Part shown: piece by piece, positions 1 to 8,802 of the stretch
Numbering within the stretch: the first letter of the stretch is position 1
Layout: every line of letters begins with the position of its first letter
Origin: Saprospiraceae bacterium
GTDB taxonomy: Bacteria; Bacteroidota; Bacteroidia; Chitinophagales; Saprospiraceae
NCBI GenBank assembly: GCA_020848695.1
Contig: JADLHT010000017.1
Location: 103,478-167,477 of the forward strand
Length of the DNA: 64,000 nucleotides
Reading direction: 5' to 3'
Translations under genes and position numbers: made by a program
The notes under the pieces: generated by a model
What the model saw: only the letters and a program-made list of their open reading frames with translations
What the model was told of the DNA's origin: nothing
Databases searched by the model: none

Positions 1-1524
1 GTGGTCTCCGGCACCGCATCCTTGATGGATTTGAATAACATATACTTTTTTAATATTGGGATAATCTAACATCCAATCTTGGTGAAGCGACTCAAAATTT
101 TCAAAATACAAATTACTGGAATTGCTTTCTCCTTGATACCAGAAAATTGCTTTAATGGCGTGAGCCAAGTCGGATTTCTGCGCGCGGAAGAGCAAGCTCC
201 CATAAATATTGTCTGGTTTGCCAGGATTTAAATCATTTCTCTGATGTTGTTGTATTGTTGTTCCACCAACTCCTCCATTTAATATACAAACCGGAATTTT
301 ATTATTTTCAACGATAGATTTTGCTAGATCCATTCCCCATGCACCGATATTTGCTAATCCACCATTTCCTGTAGCAATTGCTACTGACCAGGAGGTGTCA
401 TTTTTATTAAGTGAATAATTTTTACCATAAGTTTTAATAAAAGGACTTACGTATGAATTGCCTCCAAAAATACTATTGGATTGTCCTGTTACAATATACA
501 CATCTCCACATAAAAGATGTTCGCGACTTGCTATTACACTATCCTGATTTTGATTTTTTAAATGAACCTCAACCGAATATTCAGAAAGTTCAGCTTTGAT
601 TTTTACAGATAACTTGATGAATGCTTTATTTGTTGAATCATAATTTAATAATTGAACCGAGTTGGATACAAGAATCTGATTCTTGAATAATTTCAAGGAT
701 ACAGAATCATAGTTAAGCTTATCGATCTGTCCGTTTATTTCAATATTTGCTTCATTATTAAGATCTCTTGGAAAAAATTGATGATTAGAGGGGATATTTG
801 ATAAGTAAGAAACGGATTTTGGCGGATCTGTTATCCTGTATTTTTCCTTTAGTTGAAATTCAATTTTTTTTCGATCTTCGATCGGCAAATACTGATCAAA
901 CAAAATGATTTCGGAAATATCTCCATTGAAAAAATAAGAATTCTGATAAGCAGAGATGAAGATTGTACTATCCGTATTTATAGGGCAATAGGCGGAATCT
1001 TCATAGATTCCATTTAAAATTAATTTTCCGTTATGTGTTTTATTATTGTATTGTGCTACAATTAATACTGGATCGAAACCGGGATCAAAACTTGAGCTGA
1101 CTTGATTGTTAAAGTCTGCGTTGTGTAAAATTTTTGGAATACTGTTGCCTGACAACCACAGTGTTCTGCTATTTCCTCCCAATATATTATTTGTAGGCCC
1201 ATTAGCTTTACAAACAACAATGATCGTGTAATCTTTATTCACCGGAAAGACAGATGGGAGAGTCAAGTAGGATGAGCTTCCATTGAAGCGGAGTGTTGGT
1301 CTGTTTCCAATTCCATTGCTAATAAACTCAGGCTGGCTTGTGCTGTTCAATTGAGTTGCTGTAATATGATTAATCGAATCTACCCAATATTTTACTTTTG
1401 TATTAAAAACGGTTATGCCAGTATTTGCTTCCAGATGAAATATTGGTTTAGCGGTCTGTCCTGTCAATGATTGTGGTAAAATCAAAGACATTAGAATCAA
1501 GAATAAAATGTGATTTAATTTCAA
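1..1524 (-). CDS. LamG-domain sialate O-acetylesterase-like secreted enzyme (3' end missing)
   Basis: The frame is open on the minus strand from a TTG start at 1524 to the window edge (508 codons), so the C-terminus is missing and the ORF track does not list it. The first residues after the TTG read MKLNHILFLILMSLILPQ, a good signal peptide; the next ATG (1491) would cut into its hydrophobic core, so I prefer TTG. Residues about 30-210 look like a LamG/concanavalin-type domain (LRFNGSSYLTLPS; SEIILFDQYL). From about residue 340 the SASA/SGNH esterase motifs appear: GDVYIVTGQSNS with the likely catalytic Ser near 348, then GGVGGTT and FWYQGESN. In this family such enzymes deacetylate sialic acid or other acetylated glycans, so a role in polysaccharide degradation is inferred. 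The last catalytic Asp/His block would lie outside the window. The upstream -7 box is TATATTTG. Confidence 0.8.
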   Translation of the reverse strand, partial: MKLNHILFLILMSLILPQSLTGQTAKPIFHLEANTGITVFNTKVKYWVDSINHITATQLNSTSQPEFISNGIGNRPTLRFNGSSSYLTLPSVFPVNKDYTIIVVCKANGPTNNILGGNSRTLWLSGNSIPKILHNADFNNQVSSSFDPGFDPVLIVAQYNNKTHNGKLILNGIYEDSAYCPINTDSTIFISAYQNSYFFNGDISEIILFDQYLPIEDRKKIEFQLKEKYRITDPPKSVSYLSNIPSNHQFFPRDLNNEANIEINGQIDKLNYDSVSLKLFKNQILVSNSVQLLNYDSTNKAFIKLSVKIKAELSEYSVEVHLKNQNQDSVIASREHLLCGDVYIVTGQSNSIFGGNSYVSPFIKTYGKNYSLNKNDTSWSVAIATGNGGLANIGAWGMDLAKSIVENNKIPVCILNGGVGGTTIQQHQRNDLNPGKPDNIYGSLLFRAQKSDLAHAIKAIFWYQGESNSSNLYFENFESLHQDWMLDYPNIKKVYVIQIHQGCGAGDH

Positions 1525-1541
1525 GATAAAATTTTTCTTGA

Positions 1542-1549
1542 CAAATATA
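1542..1549 (-). promoter_or_regulatory. Promoter -7 box of the esterase gene
   Basis: On the minus strand the sequence reads TATATTTG, a full match to the Bacteroidota sigma-ABfrA -7 consensus TAnnTTTG, 17 nt before the TTG start. I see no convincing -33 TTTG at the right spacing. Confidence 0.45.
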
Positions 1550-1674
1550 CAAACTTAATATTAAGCTATTTGGCCGAGTATAATTTTTTTTAACAGAGTA
1601 CTATTTGTTAGCAACTTTGAATTGGATCAAGTATTTTATTATTTTTACAGCAAAGATCATTTTTATAGTTCGCA

Positions 1675-2796
1675 ATGAAGTATATAGTATGTTGTTTCAT
1701 TTATCTAATCTTATCGAAATCAGAAGCACAATGTTTTTCCTGTAAAAATGCACCATCAGGAACTATTTTCTGTGATGACTTTGATGATTCCATTTCATTG
1801 GACAAAAAGTATTTCGAGATTAACAATAATGACGGGGACTTTGTGAAAATGAAGCATATAGGCCGTGACAGCAGCTATGGAATGCGTGTTAAGTGGCAAC
1901 AAGGTGAAGTTTCGGCTGGTGGACTTTCTAAATCATTTGGAAGGACACCTGATTCTTATATAGGGAGAAATTCCTCAATGCCTACAACAGATTTTGATGA
2001 AATTTATTGGAGAATGGATGTTCGAGCCCAAAAAAATTGGATAGGTGGAGGTCCTGCAAAACTTACTAGAGCAATGTGTCTGGCAAATAGTAACTGGGCA
2101 CAGGGAATGATGGCACATCTTTGGTCAGGAGGAGCAAATGATCATTTTTTGGGAATGGATCCAGCAAGTGGTATTGGTCTGGATGGAAAACTGAAATCTA
2201 CGAAATACAATGACTTTTCTAACTTAAGGTGGTTGGGTTTTAAAGCCGGGACAATCGATTTGTTTAGTTCAGAAAATGCAGATCGTTGGTTTTGTGTGGT
2301 GGGACATGTTAAACTAAACACTCCTGATAAAAAAGACGGAATATTTGAGTTTTGGATCAACGATACCTTGCAAGCTTCGTCTCAGAATCTCGATTGGCAC
2401 AGCAGTTGGAATAGAGATGCTAAGAATATGCATATCAATGCAATTTTTTTTGAAAATTACTGGAATGCTGGATCTCCTGTTGAGCAAGAAAGATATTTTG
2501 ATAATCTGATTATAAGTGTGAAGCCCATTGAATGTAAATGTCTGTCAACAAAAACAATAGAATCTACTTATAGCATAAAGTTTGAAGTGCAAATAAGCGA
2601 GAATTCAATTGTAATTAAAACAAAAAATCTTAATAATCAATTTCAATTCACAATTCTTGATATTCAGGGACGTGTGATCCAAACAGAAATTCTTCATGAA
2701 GAAACTAAAGTTATCGATACTTCAAATTGGTTAAAGGGAATCTATTTTTTAATCATTCCAGAAACGAATTTTCGGCAAAAAATAATTGTCATTTAG
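1675..2796 (+). CDS. Secreted lectin-like protein with T9SS type A sorting domain
   Basis: A 373-aa protein with a signal peptide (MKYIVCCFIYLILSKSEAQ, cleavage near 19). The body (about 25-285) has a beta-rich, Trp- and Gly-rich pattern starting GTIFCDDFDDS and including an ERYFDNLIIS strand, as in concanavalin/LamG-like sandwich folds of polysaccharide-binding or lyase-related proteins. I cannot name a family or catalytic residues. The last 75 residues (FTILDIQGRVIQTEI ... LKGIYFLII) are a typical type A T9SS sorting domain, so the protein is probably exported across the outer membrane and anchored or released. It is divergent from the esterase gene, and both look carbohydrate-directed. Upstream is TATTTTTA, one mismatch from the -7 consensus, at 1640-1647. 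Confidence 0.75.
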   Translation: MKYIVCCFIYLILSKSEAQCFSCKNAPSGTIFCDDFDDSISLDKKYFEINNNDGDFVKMKHIGRDSSYGMRVKWQQGEVSAGGLSKSFGRTPDSYIGRNSSMPTTDFDEIYWRMDVRAQKNWIGGGPAKLTRAMCLANSNWAQGMMAHLWSGGANDHFLGMDPASGIGLDGKLKSTKYNDFSNLRWLGFKAGTIDLFSSENADRWFCVVGHVKLNTPDKKDGIFEFWINDTLQASSQNLDWHSSWNRDAKNMHINAIFFENYWNAGSPVEQERYFDNLIISVKPIECKCLSTKTIESTYSIKFEVQISENSIVIKTKNLNNQFQFTILDIQGRVIQTEILHEETKVIDTSNWLKGIYFLIIPETNFRQKIIVI

Positions 2797-3254
2797 TTTT
2801 ATTATTTGAAAAAATTAAAAGTTTTTATTCTGTCTTTTATAATATCAGAATTTCGATTCATTAAGTATGATTTATAATTATTTGAAAAATACCTAAGCGT
2901 ATAAGTGTCAAAAATATATAATCAAAATAAATTTTACAAAACCCTGAAATGCGTACTTTTTAAGTAATTTCAGGCTTAGATATTATTTTGTAATCTAACA
3001 TTTAGAATAATATTACTAAACGAAATTTTGAATTAGCAGAGGTGAGATATAATCAATATTTTAATCCATTGCATTGCTCAGATCTTGGGACATTTATACT
3101 TTTTTGACATTCAATTTACTTGACTAACATGATTAAATATAGAAAGGACAGAAATTAATTCTATTTATCAGTTTGCTAGGTTCAATTCTGTTTTAACCAA
3201 ATAGCCCTAATTATTGTATTGAAATTCTAAATGAATCAAGGCGATTATATAAAT
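2797..3254. other. Convergent intergenic region with one hairpin repeat
   Basis: This 458-bp AT-rich gap lies between two converging genes. Positions about 2884-2993 hold a degenerate copy of the hairpin repeat found at 63782-63980. No ORF with coding character or RNA gene is evident in the remaining 260 bp. Confidence 0.6.
2884..2993. repeat. Hairpin repeat, diverged copy
   Basis: The stretch shares blocks with the tandem repeat at the far end of the window: AAATACCTAAGC, TCAAAAATATAT, AAAACCCTGAAAT, CGTACTTTTTA and GTAATTTCAGG, in the same order and at nearly the same spacing. CCTGAAAT and ATTTCAGG form the stem of a hairpin. Position between converging genes suits a bidirectional terminator, but the AT-rich flanks and long shared spacer make a dispersed repeat family equally possible. 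Confidence 0.7.
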
Positions 3255-4268
3255 CTACTGTTTTAGAAAATCTTCAAAACTTGCAGATCCAGATTTTGTT
3301 TCTTCGCGTTCAGGCACTGGGGAATTGATATTCAATGAATTGGATTTACCTCCTAAGAGAAGCAGTTTGCTTTTTTCTTCATAATTCTGAAGCATTTTTA
3401 ATCCTTCTTCCTCAAAAACTCCGTTTTGTAAGTCTACGGATGACATAAAATTTTCAGACAGTTCCATGAATCTTTCCATTTCACCAACTTTAGAGGCTAC
3501 GTCATCAGCAATATGTTCAAGTGCCTGGTCGAAAATCAGCCTTTGATCAGCATTTCCTGAAATAACATTCATTGCTGATTTCATGGCTCCATGAGAGGCT
3601 CGTATGGCTTTGCGCTCTTCTTCCTTTAATTTTACCTGATCTTTAGTGTCTTCAAGTAATATTTCTGAATTCTGATACATTTTTAATAACACTTTGCTTA
3701 AAATATCCATTTTAGACAGCAGATGATTATACTTTTCATTTGTATCCTGTAAACGTGCAGCCTTTCGAGTTGCAAGAACCATTTGTTGATCTTGTCCTTG
3801 TCGCTTTGCAACTTCTGCCATTCTTAGATTTGTTTCAATTTCTTTTGCGTTTTCGTTTACATTGGTCTGAAGTTTTCGGATTTGTCCTTTAAGAACTCCA
3901 ATCTGTTCACTCATTTTTGAAAGATTTGATTGAAGGCTTTCAATGTAGGACTTCAAGATTCCAATTGGATCTATATTTACAAAAAGTCCTGTAATCCATC
4001 TCATTATGCTTTTATACATATAGCCTATGAGATTTCTCATTCTTGGATCCAGCACCATGTATATAATTGCTCCCAAGACCAGCATCATCCCTAAAAAATA
4101 AAAGATATTTGTAGCTAAAGAAATGAGTAAGGGTAAGAACTTGTATAACAATACTCCTCCACCGATGAGAAGGCCCCCTAAAACTATGGTTCCTGTTATT
4201 CCTTCAGGACGCGACCAAAATGATTTGGGTTTTTCTAAACCTACAGGGGTAGTGACATTTGTTGACAT
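3255..4268 (-). CDS. Membrane-anchored coiled-coil protein, paralog 1
   Basis: A 337-aa protein with two adjacent hydrophobic segments (about 27-47 and 52-74), then a conserved patch RNLIGYMYKSIMRWITG and NIDPIGILK, then a long Lys/Glu/Gln-rich helical region (about 100-290) with coiled-coil character. A second copy of the gene lies at 32550-33560; the two align end to end and share the motif MELSENFMSSVDLQNG near the C-terminus. The helical body is reminiscent of PspA/IM30-type membrane-stress proteins, but PspA has an N-terminal amphipathic helix rather than two membrane spans, so I do not assign that family. This copy stands alone, with -7 box TATTTTTG at 4293-4300 (minus strand) and gpsA upstream on the same strand. 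The function is unknown. Confidence 0.8.
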   Translation of the reverse strand: MSTNVTTPVGLEKPKSFWSRPEGITGTIVLGGLLIGGGVLLYKFLPLLISLATNIFYFLGMMLVLGAIIYMVLDPRMRNLIGYMYKSIMRWITGLFVNIDPIGILKSYIESLQSNLSKMSEQIGVLKGQIRKLQTNVNENAKEIETNLRMAEVAKRQGQDQQMVLATRKAARLQDTNEKYNHLLSKMDILSKVLLKMYQNSEILLEDTKDQVKLKEEERKAIRASHGAMKSAMNVISGNADQRLIFDQALEHIADDVASKVGEMERFMELSENFMSSVDLQNGVFEEEGLKMLQNYEEKSKLLLLGGKSNSLNINSPVPEREETKSGSASFEDFLKQ

Positions 4269-4292
4269 AGAAGAATGATTTAATTAATTAGG

Positions 4293-4300
4293 CAAAAATA
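4293..4300 (-). promoter_or_regulatory. Promoter -7 box of coiled-coil paralog 1
   Basis: The minus strand reads TATTTTTG (TAnnTTTG consensus) 24 nt before the ATG at 4268. This suggests the gene is transcribed on its own rather than only from gpsA. Confidence 0.45.
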
Positions 4301-4354
4301 TAAATTCAGGGTTAATAATACTCAAAAGTTAAAATTAGTTCCTTTAGTTATAAT

Positions 4355-5401
4355 TTAAATAAAATCAACGTCTTGAAGGTATGGATATCGCATTAGAAAT
4401 TCGATGGCTTTATTAACATCCATTTGTTCAAATAAAACGCTGTAAATCATGTTGATAATAGGAACTCTTACATGATGATACCTCGCAAGTTGGTGGGCAA
4501 TTCTAACAGTGCGGACCCCTTCCACGATTTCTTGCATATCTTTGATAATGTCATCCATTTTTTCGCCTTTTGCATATCGGTAGCCAAAAGTATAATTACG
4601 GCTTTTGTTGCTGGTGGCAGTCGCAATTAAATCACCAATCCCGGCTGTGCCTAAAAAAGAACGATGTGTTGCTCCAACTGACCTGCCAAGCTCAATTAGT
4701 TCTCTTAAGCCTCTTGTTATCAACATAGCCTGGATGTTTTTACCCAATCCCTTGCCCTCTAGCATTCCGCTTGCTACCGCAATAATATTTTTTAAGGCCC
4801 CTGCCATCTCAGCTCCTACTAAATCATAAGAGCCAAAAACGAAAAAAAATCGGCTGGAGAGATATTCAGAACCTATCCTAATAACCTCATCATATTCACT
4901 GGCAATAACACAAGCAGTCGGCTGACCTTCCAGAATCTCTTTGTAAAGGTTAGGACCTGCCAAACAACCAATTCTAAGTACGCTTGTCTCTTGTTTGATG
5001 ACAGTACTCATTGTGTGGATGTGTTTGCTTGAAAGATTCACTTTCATTAAATCTTCAATCTGGATACCTGAGATATCCAGACCCTTGGTTCCATGTATAA
5101 GAATATGACCTGGTGTTAGAAATGGTGCCATAGACTTCATGGTCGTCCTAAAACTCGATGAAGGAAGCACCGGAAAAAGAAGTTGGCAACGCTTAGTAAT
5201 TTCTTCAAGATCACCTGTAGCACTGATTTTTTCAGATAGTTTTAAGTTGAGATGTGTGTTGTGATAATTAATATTATCTATAACCTCCTGACGTCTTGAG
5301 AAGATCAACACATTTGTTTTATGAGCCAGTAAAGAGGCAATTGTGGTTCCAAAACTTCCGGCACCAACAACTCCTACAGTATGAGGATTTGACTTTTTCA
5401 T
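4355..5401 (-). CDS. gpsA: Glycerol-3-phosphate dehydrogenase [NAD(P)+]
   Basis: This enzyme reduces dihydroxyacetone phosphate to sn-glycerol 3-phosphate for phospholipid synthesis in the cytoplasm. The N-terminus has the Rossmann motif GVVGAGSFGTTIA. Later come HGTKGLD, CLAGPNLYKEI (GPN/E pattern of the family), and the substrate-domain block GALKNIIAVASGMLEGKGLG with the catalytic Lys, followed by GTAGIGDLIATATSNKSRN. The ORF track starts at 5425, but the first eight codons lie over a probable promoter (TATTTTCG, one mismatch to the -7 consensus, at 5414-5421), and the internal Met starting MKKSNPHTVGVVG fits the family. I therefore place the start at 5401 (348 aa), the usual length. Confidence 0.95.
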   Translation of the reverse strand: MKKSNPHTVGVVGAGSFGTTIASLLAHKTNVLIFSRRQEVIDNINYHNTHLNLKLSEKISATGDLEEITKRCQLLFPVLPSSSFRTTMKSMAPFLTPGHILIHGTKGLDISGIQIEDLMKVNLSSKHIHTMSTVIKQETSVLRIGCLAGPNLYKEILEGQPTACVIASEYDEVIRIGSEYLSSRFFFVFGSYDLVGAEMAGALKNIIAVASGMLEGKGLGKNIQAMLITRGLRELIELGRSVGATHRSFLGTAGIGDLIATATSNKSRNYTFGYRYAKGEKMDDIIKDMQEIVEGVRTVRIAHQLARYHHVRVPIINMIYSVLFEQMDVNKAIEFLMRYPYLQDVDFI

Positions 5402-5473
5402 TTGGAATCTACGCGAAAATAGCAAGTTGCATCTAATTTGACTTAAATATTGATGATTAACAGAAGTTATAAC

Positions 5474-5481
5474 TACCTTTG
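5474..5481 (+). promoter_or_regulatory. Promoter of the 688-aa lipoprotein gene
   Basis: TACCTTTG matches TAnnTTTG, with a TTG 21 nt upstream (5450-5452) as a plausible -33 element. It lies 21 nt before the ATG and is back to back with the gpsA promoter. Confidence 0.5.
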
Positions 5482-5502
5482 GACTTATTAATTTAAATTA
5501 TA

Positions 5503-7569
5503 ATGTTTAAAAATAGTTATTTCTACTTTTTTATTCTTATAAATACCATATTAGTTTCTTGCACGAGAGAAAATCCGAGTTGGGAGGTCGGCTTGTTGAC
5601 TCCTTTGATTAAATCTTCCTTGAAAATAAAAGATTTGTCCAGAGATTCTTTAGTAACCTCAGATACAAGTGGTTTGATACGTTTGGTTTACTCAAAAAAT
5701 TTAAACAATATCAGTGTAGATTCTTTTTTTTCAATATCAGATACAACTGTAGCTAAATCATTTGCTATTGATTCATTACGGCTATACAACTTAACAATTG
5801 ATTATCCATTTACCTTAGGTAGCATTGCCAGACAGGCTGGATCAATTGGATTACTAATCCTTGCCTTGCAGGGTAACACTATTGCGATCCCTTCTATTGG
5901 TCCTTTGTCTGTTCCAAAAATTGAATACAATGCGGATACTATTTTTACTTCCATGAGTTTGGATGATGGGAAGATCGAAGTAAAGTTTTCAAATAATCTT
6001 CCTATTGATATTACTGATGTTAAATTTGAACTGAGAAATGTATTGAATAACGAATTATTGGTTGATGGAAACTTTCCATTCATTAAGTCAAATTCTGTAG
6101 AAGCTCAAACATATTCATTAGCCGGCAAAACATTTGGCTCAAAAATTGCCATTGAAGTGAAAAGTTTTTCATCTCCTGGAAGTAATAATGTACCGGTATT
6201 GATTGATACAAACAATTCAATAGTTGCTAGTCTTCGAGTATATGATCTTCGACCCAATAAAGCCACTGCACTTTGGCCTGCACAGAATATTATTGAACAA
6301 TACTTAGATTTCAATTTAAGAAGATTAAATGTAGAATTAACTTATGCAGATATTAAGAGTGGAAAGATTTTTCTTAAATTGAAAAGTACAATAGACGATA
6401 CTTTGCATTTTTATTACGATTTGCCAGGTGCAACTAAGAATGGTGTTCCTTTTAAGATTATTAAAGATTTAGCACCGGGAACAACATCTAATCCTTCTTC
6501 AATATTTGAAGTATATGATTTTTCCGGCTATCAATTGGATCTATCCGGAAGTAATAAAGACACCTTTAATGCTACACCCAATTCGATCATAGTTAGAATT
6601 GATTCGACTGGAATACAGAAAACATTTTCTAAAGCAGATAACATTCAAGTCGAACTTGGATTTCAAAACTTGAAACCTTCTTATGCTCGTGGCTATATGT
6701 CTATGGATACTTTTAGTTTTGGACCCGCAACACAGGATTTAGAATTTTTTAAGGATATCAGTGGAAAGGTCAACTTTGATGATGCCAATATGAGTGTTGT
6801 TGTTAAAAACAGTATTGGAACAGATGCCATTGGTGAAATAAAAAAATTTAAGGTAATTAATACAAGAAAACAAACACAAACTCAATTGACCTCAACAGAA
6901 CTAAATAAGCTTATTGTCATCCCAAGAGCAATAGATAATAATGGGAAGCTTCCTGTTAGTTCTAGTTTAACAGAAGTAAAACTGAATAAGTCTAATTCAA
7001 ATCTTGCTTCACTTATTAGTACGCTTCCTGATCAAATAGAATATGAAATTCAAATGAGAACCAACCCAAATGGTGATCTGTATGGTAGAAAAGATTTTAT
7101 ATATGATGGAGAGCTTTTGGATATAAGCTTACAGTTAGACGTTCCATTGAATTTTTCTGCTGAAGATTTGAGTCTGACAAGGATAGAAAATTTTAATGGA
7201 CAAACATTCGATCTGCAGAATGTTATTGATGGAGTATTGATGCTAAATTTTGAAAATCAATATCCTTTGGCTATGCATGTTCAACTCGATTTTATTGATG
7301 ATTCTGGTGCAAATCCTGTCAAATATTTTACAATTGAGTCTAATATCTTGCCAGGTGACTTGGATCAAAACGGAAAGGTGTTAAATAAAAAAAGTTCCCT
7401 TACTCAAATTCCAATTTCTGCAAAGGAAATTGAAAATTTGAATAAGGCCAACAAAATAATAATTAAAGCAAGATTTAGTACTAAGGATAATCCAAATCTA
7501 ATTAAAATTTATGATTATTATTGTATGGATTTAGTTCTTTCAGCCTCTTTTAATTATAAAATAGATTAG
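5503..7569 (+). CDS. Large surface or outer-membrane lipoprotein of unknown function
   Basis: A 688-aa protein with a lipoprotein signal: a hydrophobic stretch ending in LVSC puts the lipidated Cys at residue 20. The rest is rich in Ser, Asn, Asp, Ile and short alternating hydrophobic strands, consistent with an all-beta protein. I see no catalytic motif and recognise no family. The next gene starts 4 nt after its stop and encodes a predicted barrel-like protein, so the two are probably co-expressed as a lipoprotein plus outer-membrane partner pair. This is inference from spacing and signals only. Confidence 0.7.
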   Translation: MFKNSYFYFFILINTILVSCTRENPSWEVGLLTPLIKSSLKIKDLSRDSLVTSDTSGLIRLVYSKNLNNISVDSFFSISDTTVAKSFAIDSLRLYNLTIDYPFTLGSIARQAGSIGLLILALQGNTIAIPSIGPLSVPKIEYNADTIFTSMSLDDGKIEVKFSNNLPIDITDVKFELRNVLNNELLVDGNFPFIKSNSVEAQTYSLAGKTFGSKIAIEVKSFSSPGSNNVPVLIDTNNSIVASLRVYDLRPNKATALWPAQNIIEQYLDFNLRRLNVELTYADIKSGKIFLKLKSTIDDTLHFYYDLPGATKNGVPFKIIKDLAPGTTSNPSSIFEVYDFSGYQLDLSGSNKDTFNATPNSIIVRIDSTGIQKTFSKADNIQVELGFQNLKPSYARGYMSMDTFSFGPATQDLEFFKDISGKVNFDDANMSVVVKNSIGTDAIGEIKKFKVINTRKQTQTQLTSTELNKLIVIPRAIDNNGKLPVSSSLTEVKLNKSNSNLASLISTLPDQIEYEIQMRTNPNGDLYGRKDFIYDGELLDISLQLDVPLNFSAEDLSLTRIENFNGQTFDLQNVIDGVLMLNFENQYPLAMHVQLDFIDDSGANPVKYFTIESNILPGDLDQNGKVLNKKSSLTQIPISAKEIENLNKANKIIIKARFSTKDNPNLIKIYDYYCMDLVLSASFNYKID

Positions 7570-7573
7570 TAAA

Positions 7574-8785
7574 ATGAGGCTATTACTATTTCTCTTTCCT
7601 GTTATACTTTTTTCGCAAGGAGATGATCTTGGTAGAAAAATTAATTTTTATTTTAACTCATCTATTGATGGTGGAGCCAGGCAAGTTTCATCAAGATTTA
7701 TTAGCAGATATTTCCAAGGAGGAATTATTTCGAATGAGATTAAAAATTCATTTTTTAACAAACTCGAGAATAGTAATACTGCTGGCGCACTTCTTGATCT
7801 AGACTTTGTTATAAGGAAGTATAGAAATTCAGATAACAGTCAGATTTTAAGATCGTATTATTCATTCTCACTTGAATCATTTTCATTCTTTGAAGCGCAG
7901 TTCACAAAAGATTTATTTGGGCTCTATTTCTATGGAAATCAAAAATATGAAAATCTTGAAGCCGATCTATCTAATATGAGTTTTAACCAGTTAAGCTTCC
8001 AATCTATAAAATTAGGTTTGTTTCAAAAAATAGGCAGAATTGGAGTAGGAGCAAAAATAGCTTATGTGCTTGGACAAGGAGAGATACAACTTAAATCATA
8101 CGAATCTTCATTATTTACTGCAAAATATGGTACGTACCTTGATCTGAATTTAATGGCTAAAGGGCGAACAACAGATTTAGACAACTATCATTTTTTTTCT
8201 CATCAAGGATTAGGATTTGCTGTTGACCTCGAGTTGGTCTTAAATTATCAAGATAAATCATTTATTAAAGCAGAGATTAATAGATTGGGTTCACTTAAAT
8301 GGAATGATTATTTGAAAGAACATAGTATAGATACGAGCTATCGTTTCGAAGGGATAGAAGTTAGTTCCTTATTGGATTCTTTTGTTTTTGATTTAAAATC
8401 TCCTCTTGAATTTAAAAAAGATCTTGTTAAGACAAGTTCTGTAATAAACAGAAGAATTAAATTGCCTTCACAATACACCCTTCAGATACACCATCATTTT
8501 ATTAAAGACATCTTGTGGCTGAATAGTAGAGTAAATTTTGTTACAACGGAGAATTACAATGCTTCACTTCAATGTGATTTTAATTTAAAATTAATTCGCT
8601 TCATGTACCTTGGGTTGAGTGCCGGTATTGGCGGTTATTCCAAATGGAACTCGGGAATGACTGCAGGTATTAATCTGTGGAACAGAATTCGATTAGATGT
8701 AAAGGCTAATTCAATGTTTAATATCATTAATATGGACAAGCCGGCATCCTTAATTGGAAGTGTAAATTTTGTTTTAGGGATATAA
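7574..8785 (+). CDS. Probable outer-membrane beta-barrel protein (DUF5723-like)
   Basis: A 403-aa protein with a signal peptide (MRLLLFLFPVILFSQG). The body alternates aromatic and hydrophobic residues in short strands with Asn/Gly turns (LGLFQKIGRIGVGAKIAYVLG; MYLGLSAGIGGYSKWN), and it ends in a hydrophobic strand, SVNFVLGI. This is the pattern of Bacteroidota outer-membrane barrels; the overall layout resembles DUF5723 proteins, though I cannot confirm the family by eye. It is 4 nt downstream of the large lipoprotein gene, so it is likely in the same transcript. It converges on the DUF6438-type gene with 17 nt between stops. Confidence 0.6.
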   Translation: MRLLLFLFPVILFSQGDDLGRKINFYFNSSIDGGARQVSSRFISRYFQGGIISNEIKNSFFNKLENSNTAGALLDLDFVIRKYRNSDNSQILRSYYSFSLESFSFFEAQFTKDLFGLYFYGNQKYENLEADLSNMSFNQLSFQSIKLGLFQKIGRIGVGAKIAYVLGQGEIQLKSYESSLFTAKYGTYLDLNLMAKGRTTDLDNYHFFSHQGLGFAVDLELVLNYQDKSFIKAEINRLGSLKWNDYLKEHSIDTSYRFEGIEVSSLLDSFVFDLKSPLEFKKDLVKTSSVINRRIKLPSQYTLQIHHHFIKDILWLNSRVNFVTTENYNASLQCDFNLKLIRFMYLGLSAGIGGYSKWNSGMTAGINLWNRIRLDVKANSMFNIINMDKPASLIGSVNFVLGI

Positions 8786-8802
8786 ATTAAGGTATTAGAA
8801 AA

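Noticed and set aside
3255-4268. Annotating the coiled-coil paralogs as PspA
   Set aside because: They have two N-terminal membrane spans and conserved blocks not typical of PspA; the similarity is only the general coiled-coil composition.
4301-4315. ATTCAGGGTTA near the coiled-coil promoter as a third copy of the hairpin repeat
   Set aside because: Only about 11 bp match, there is no pairing left arm and none of the other repeat blocks, so chance is likely.
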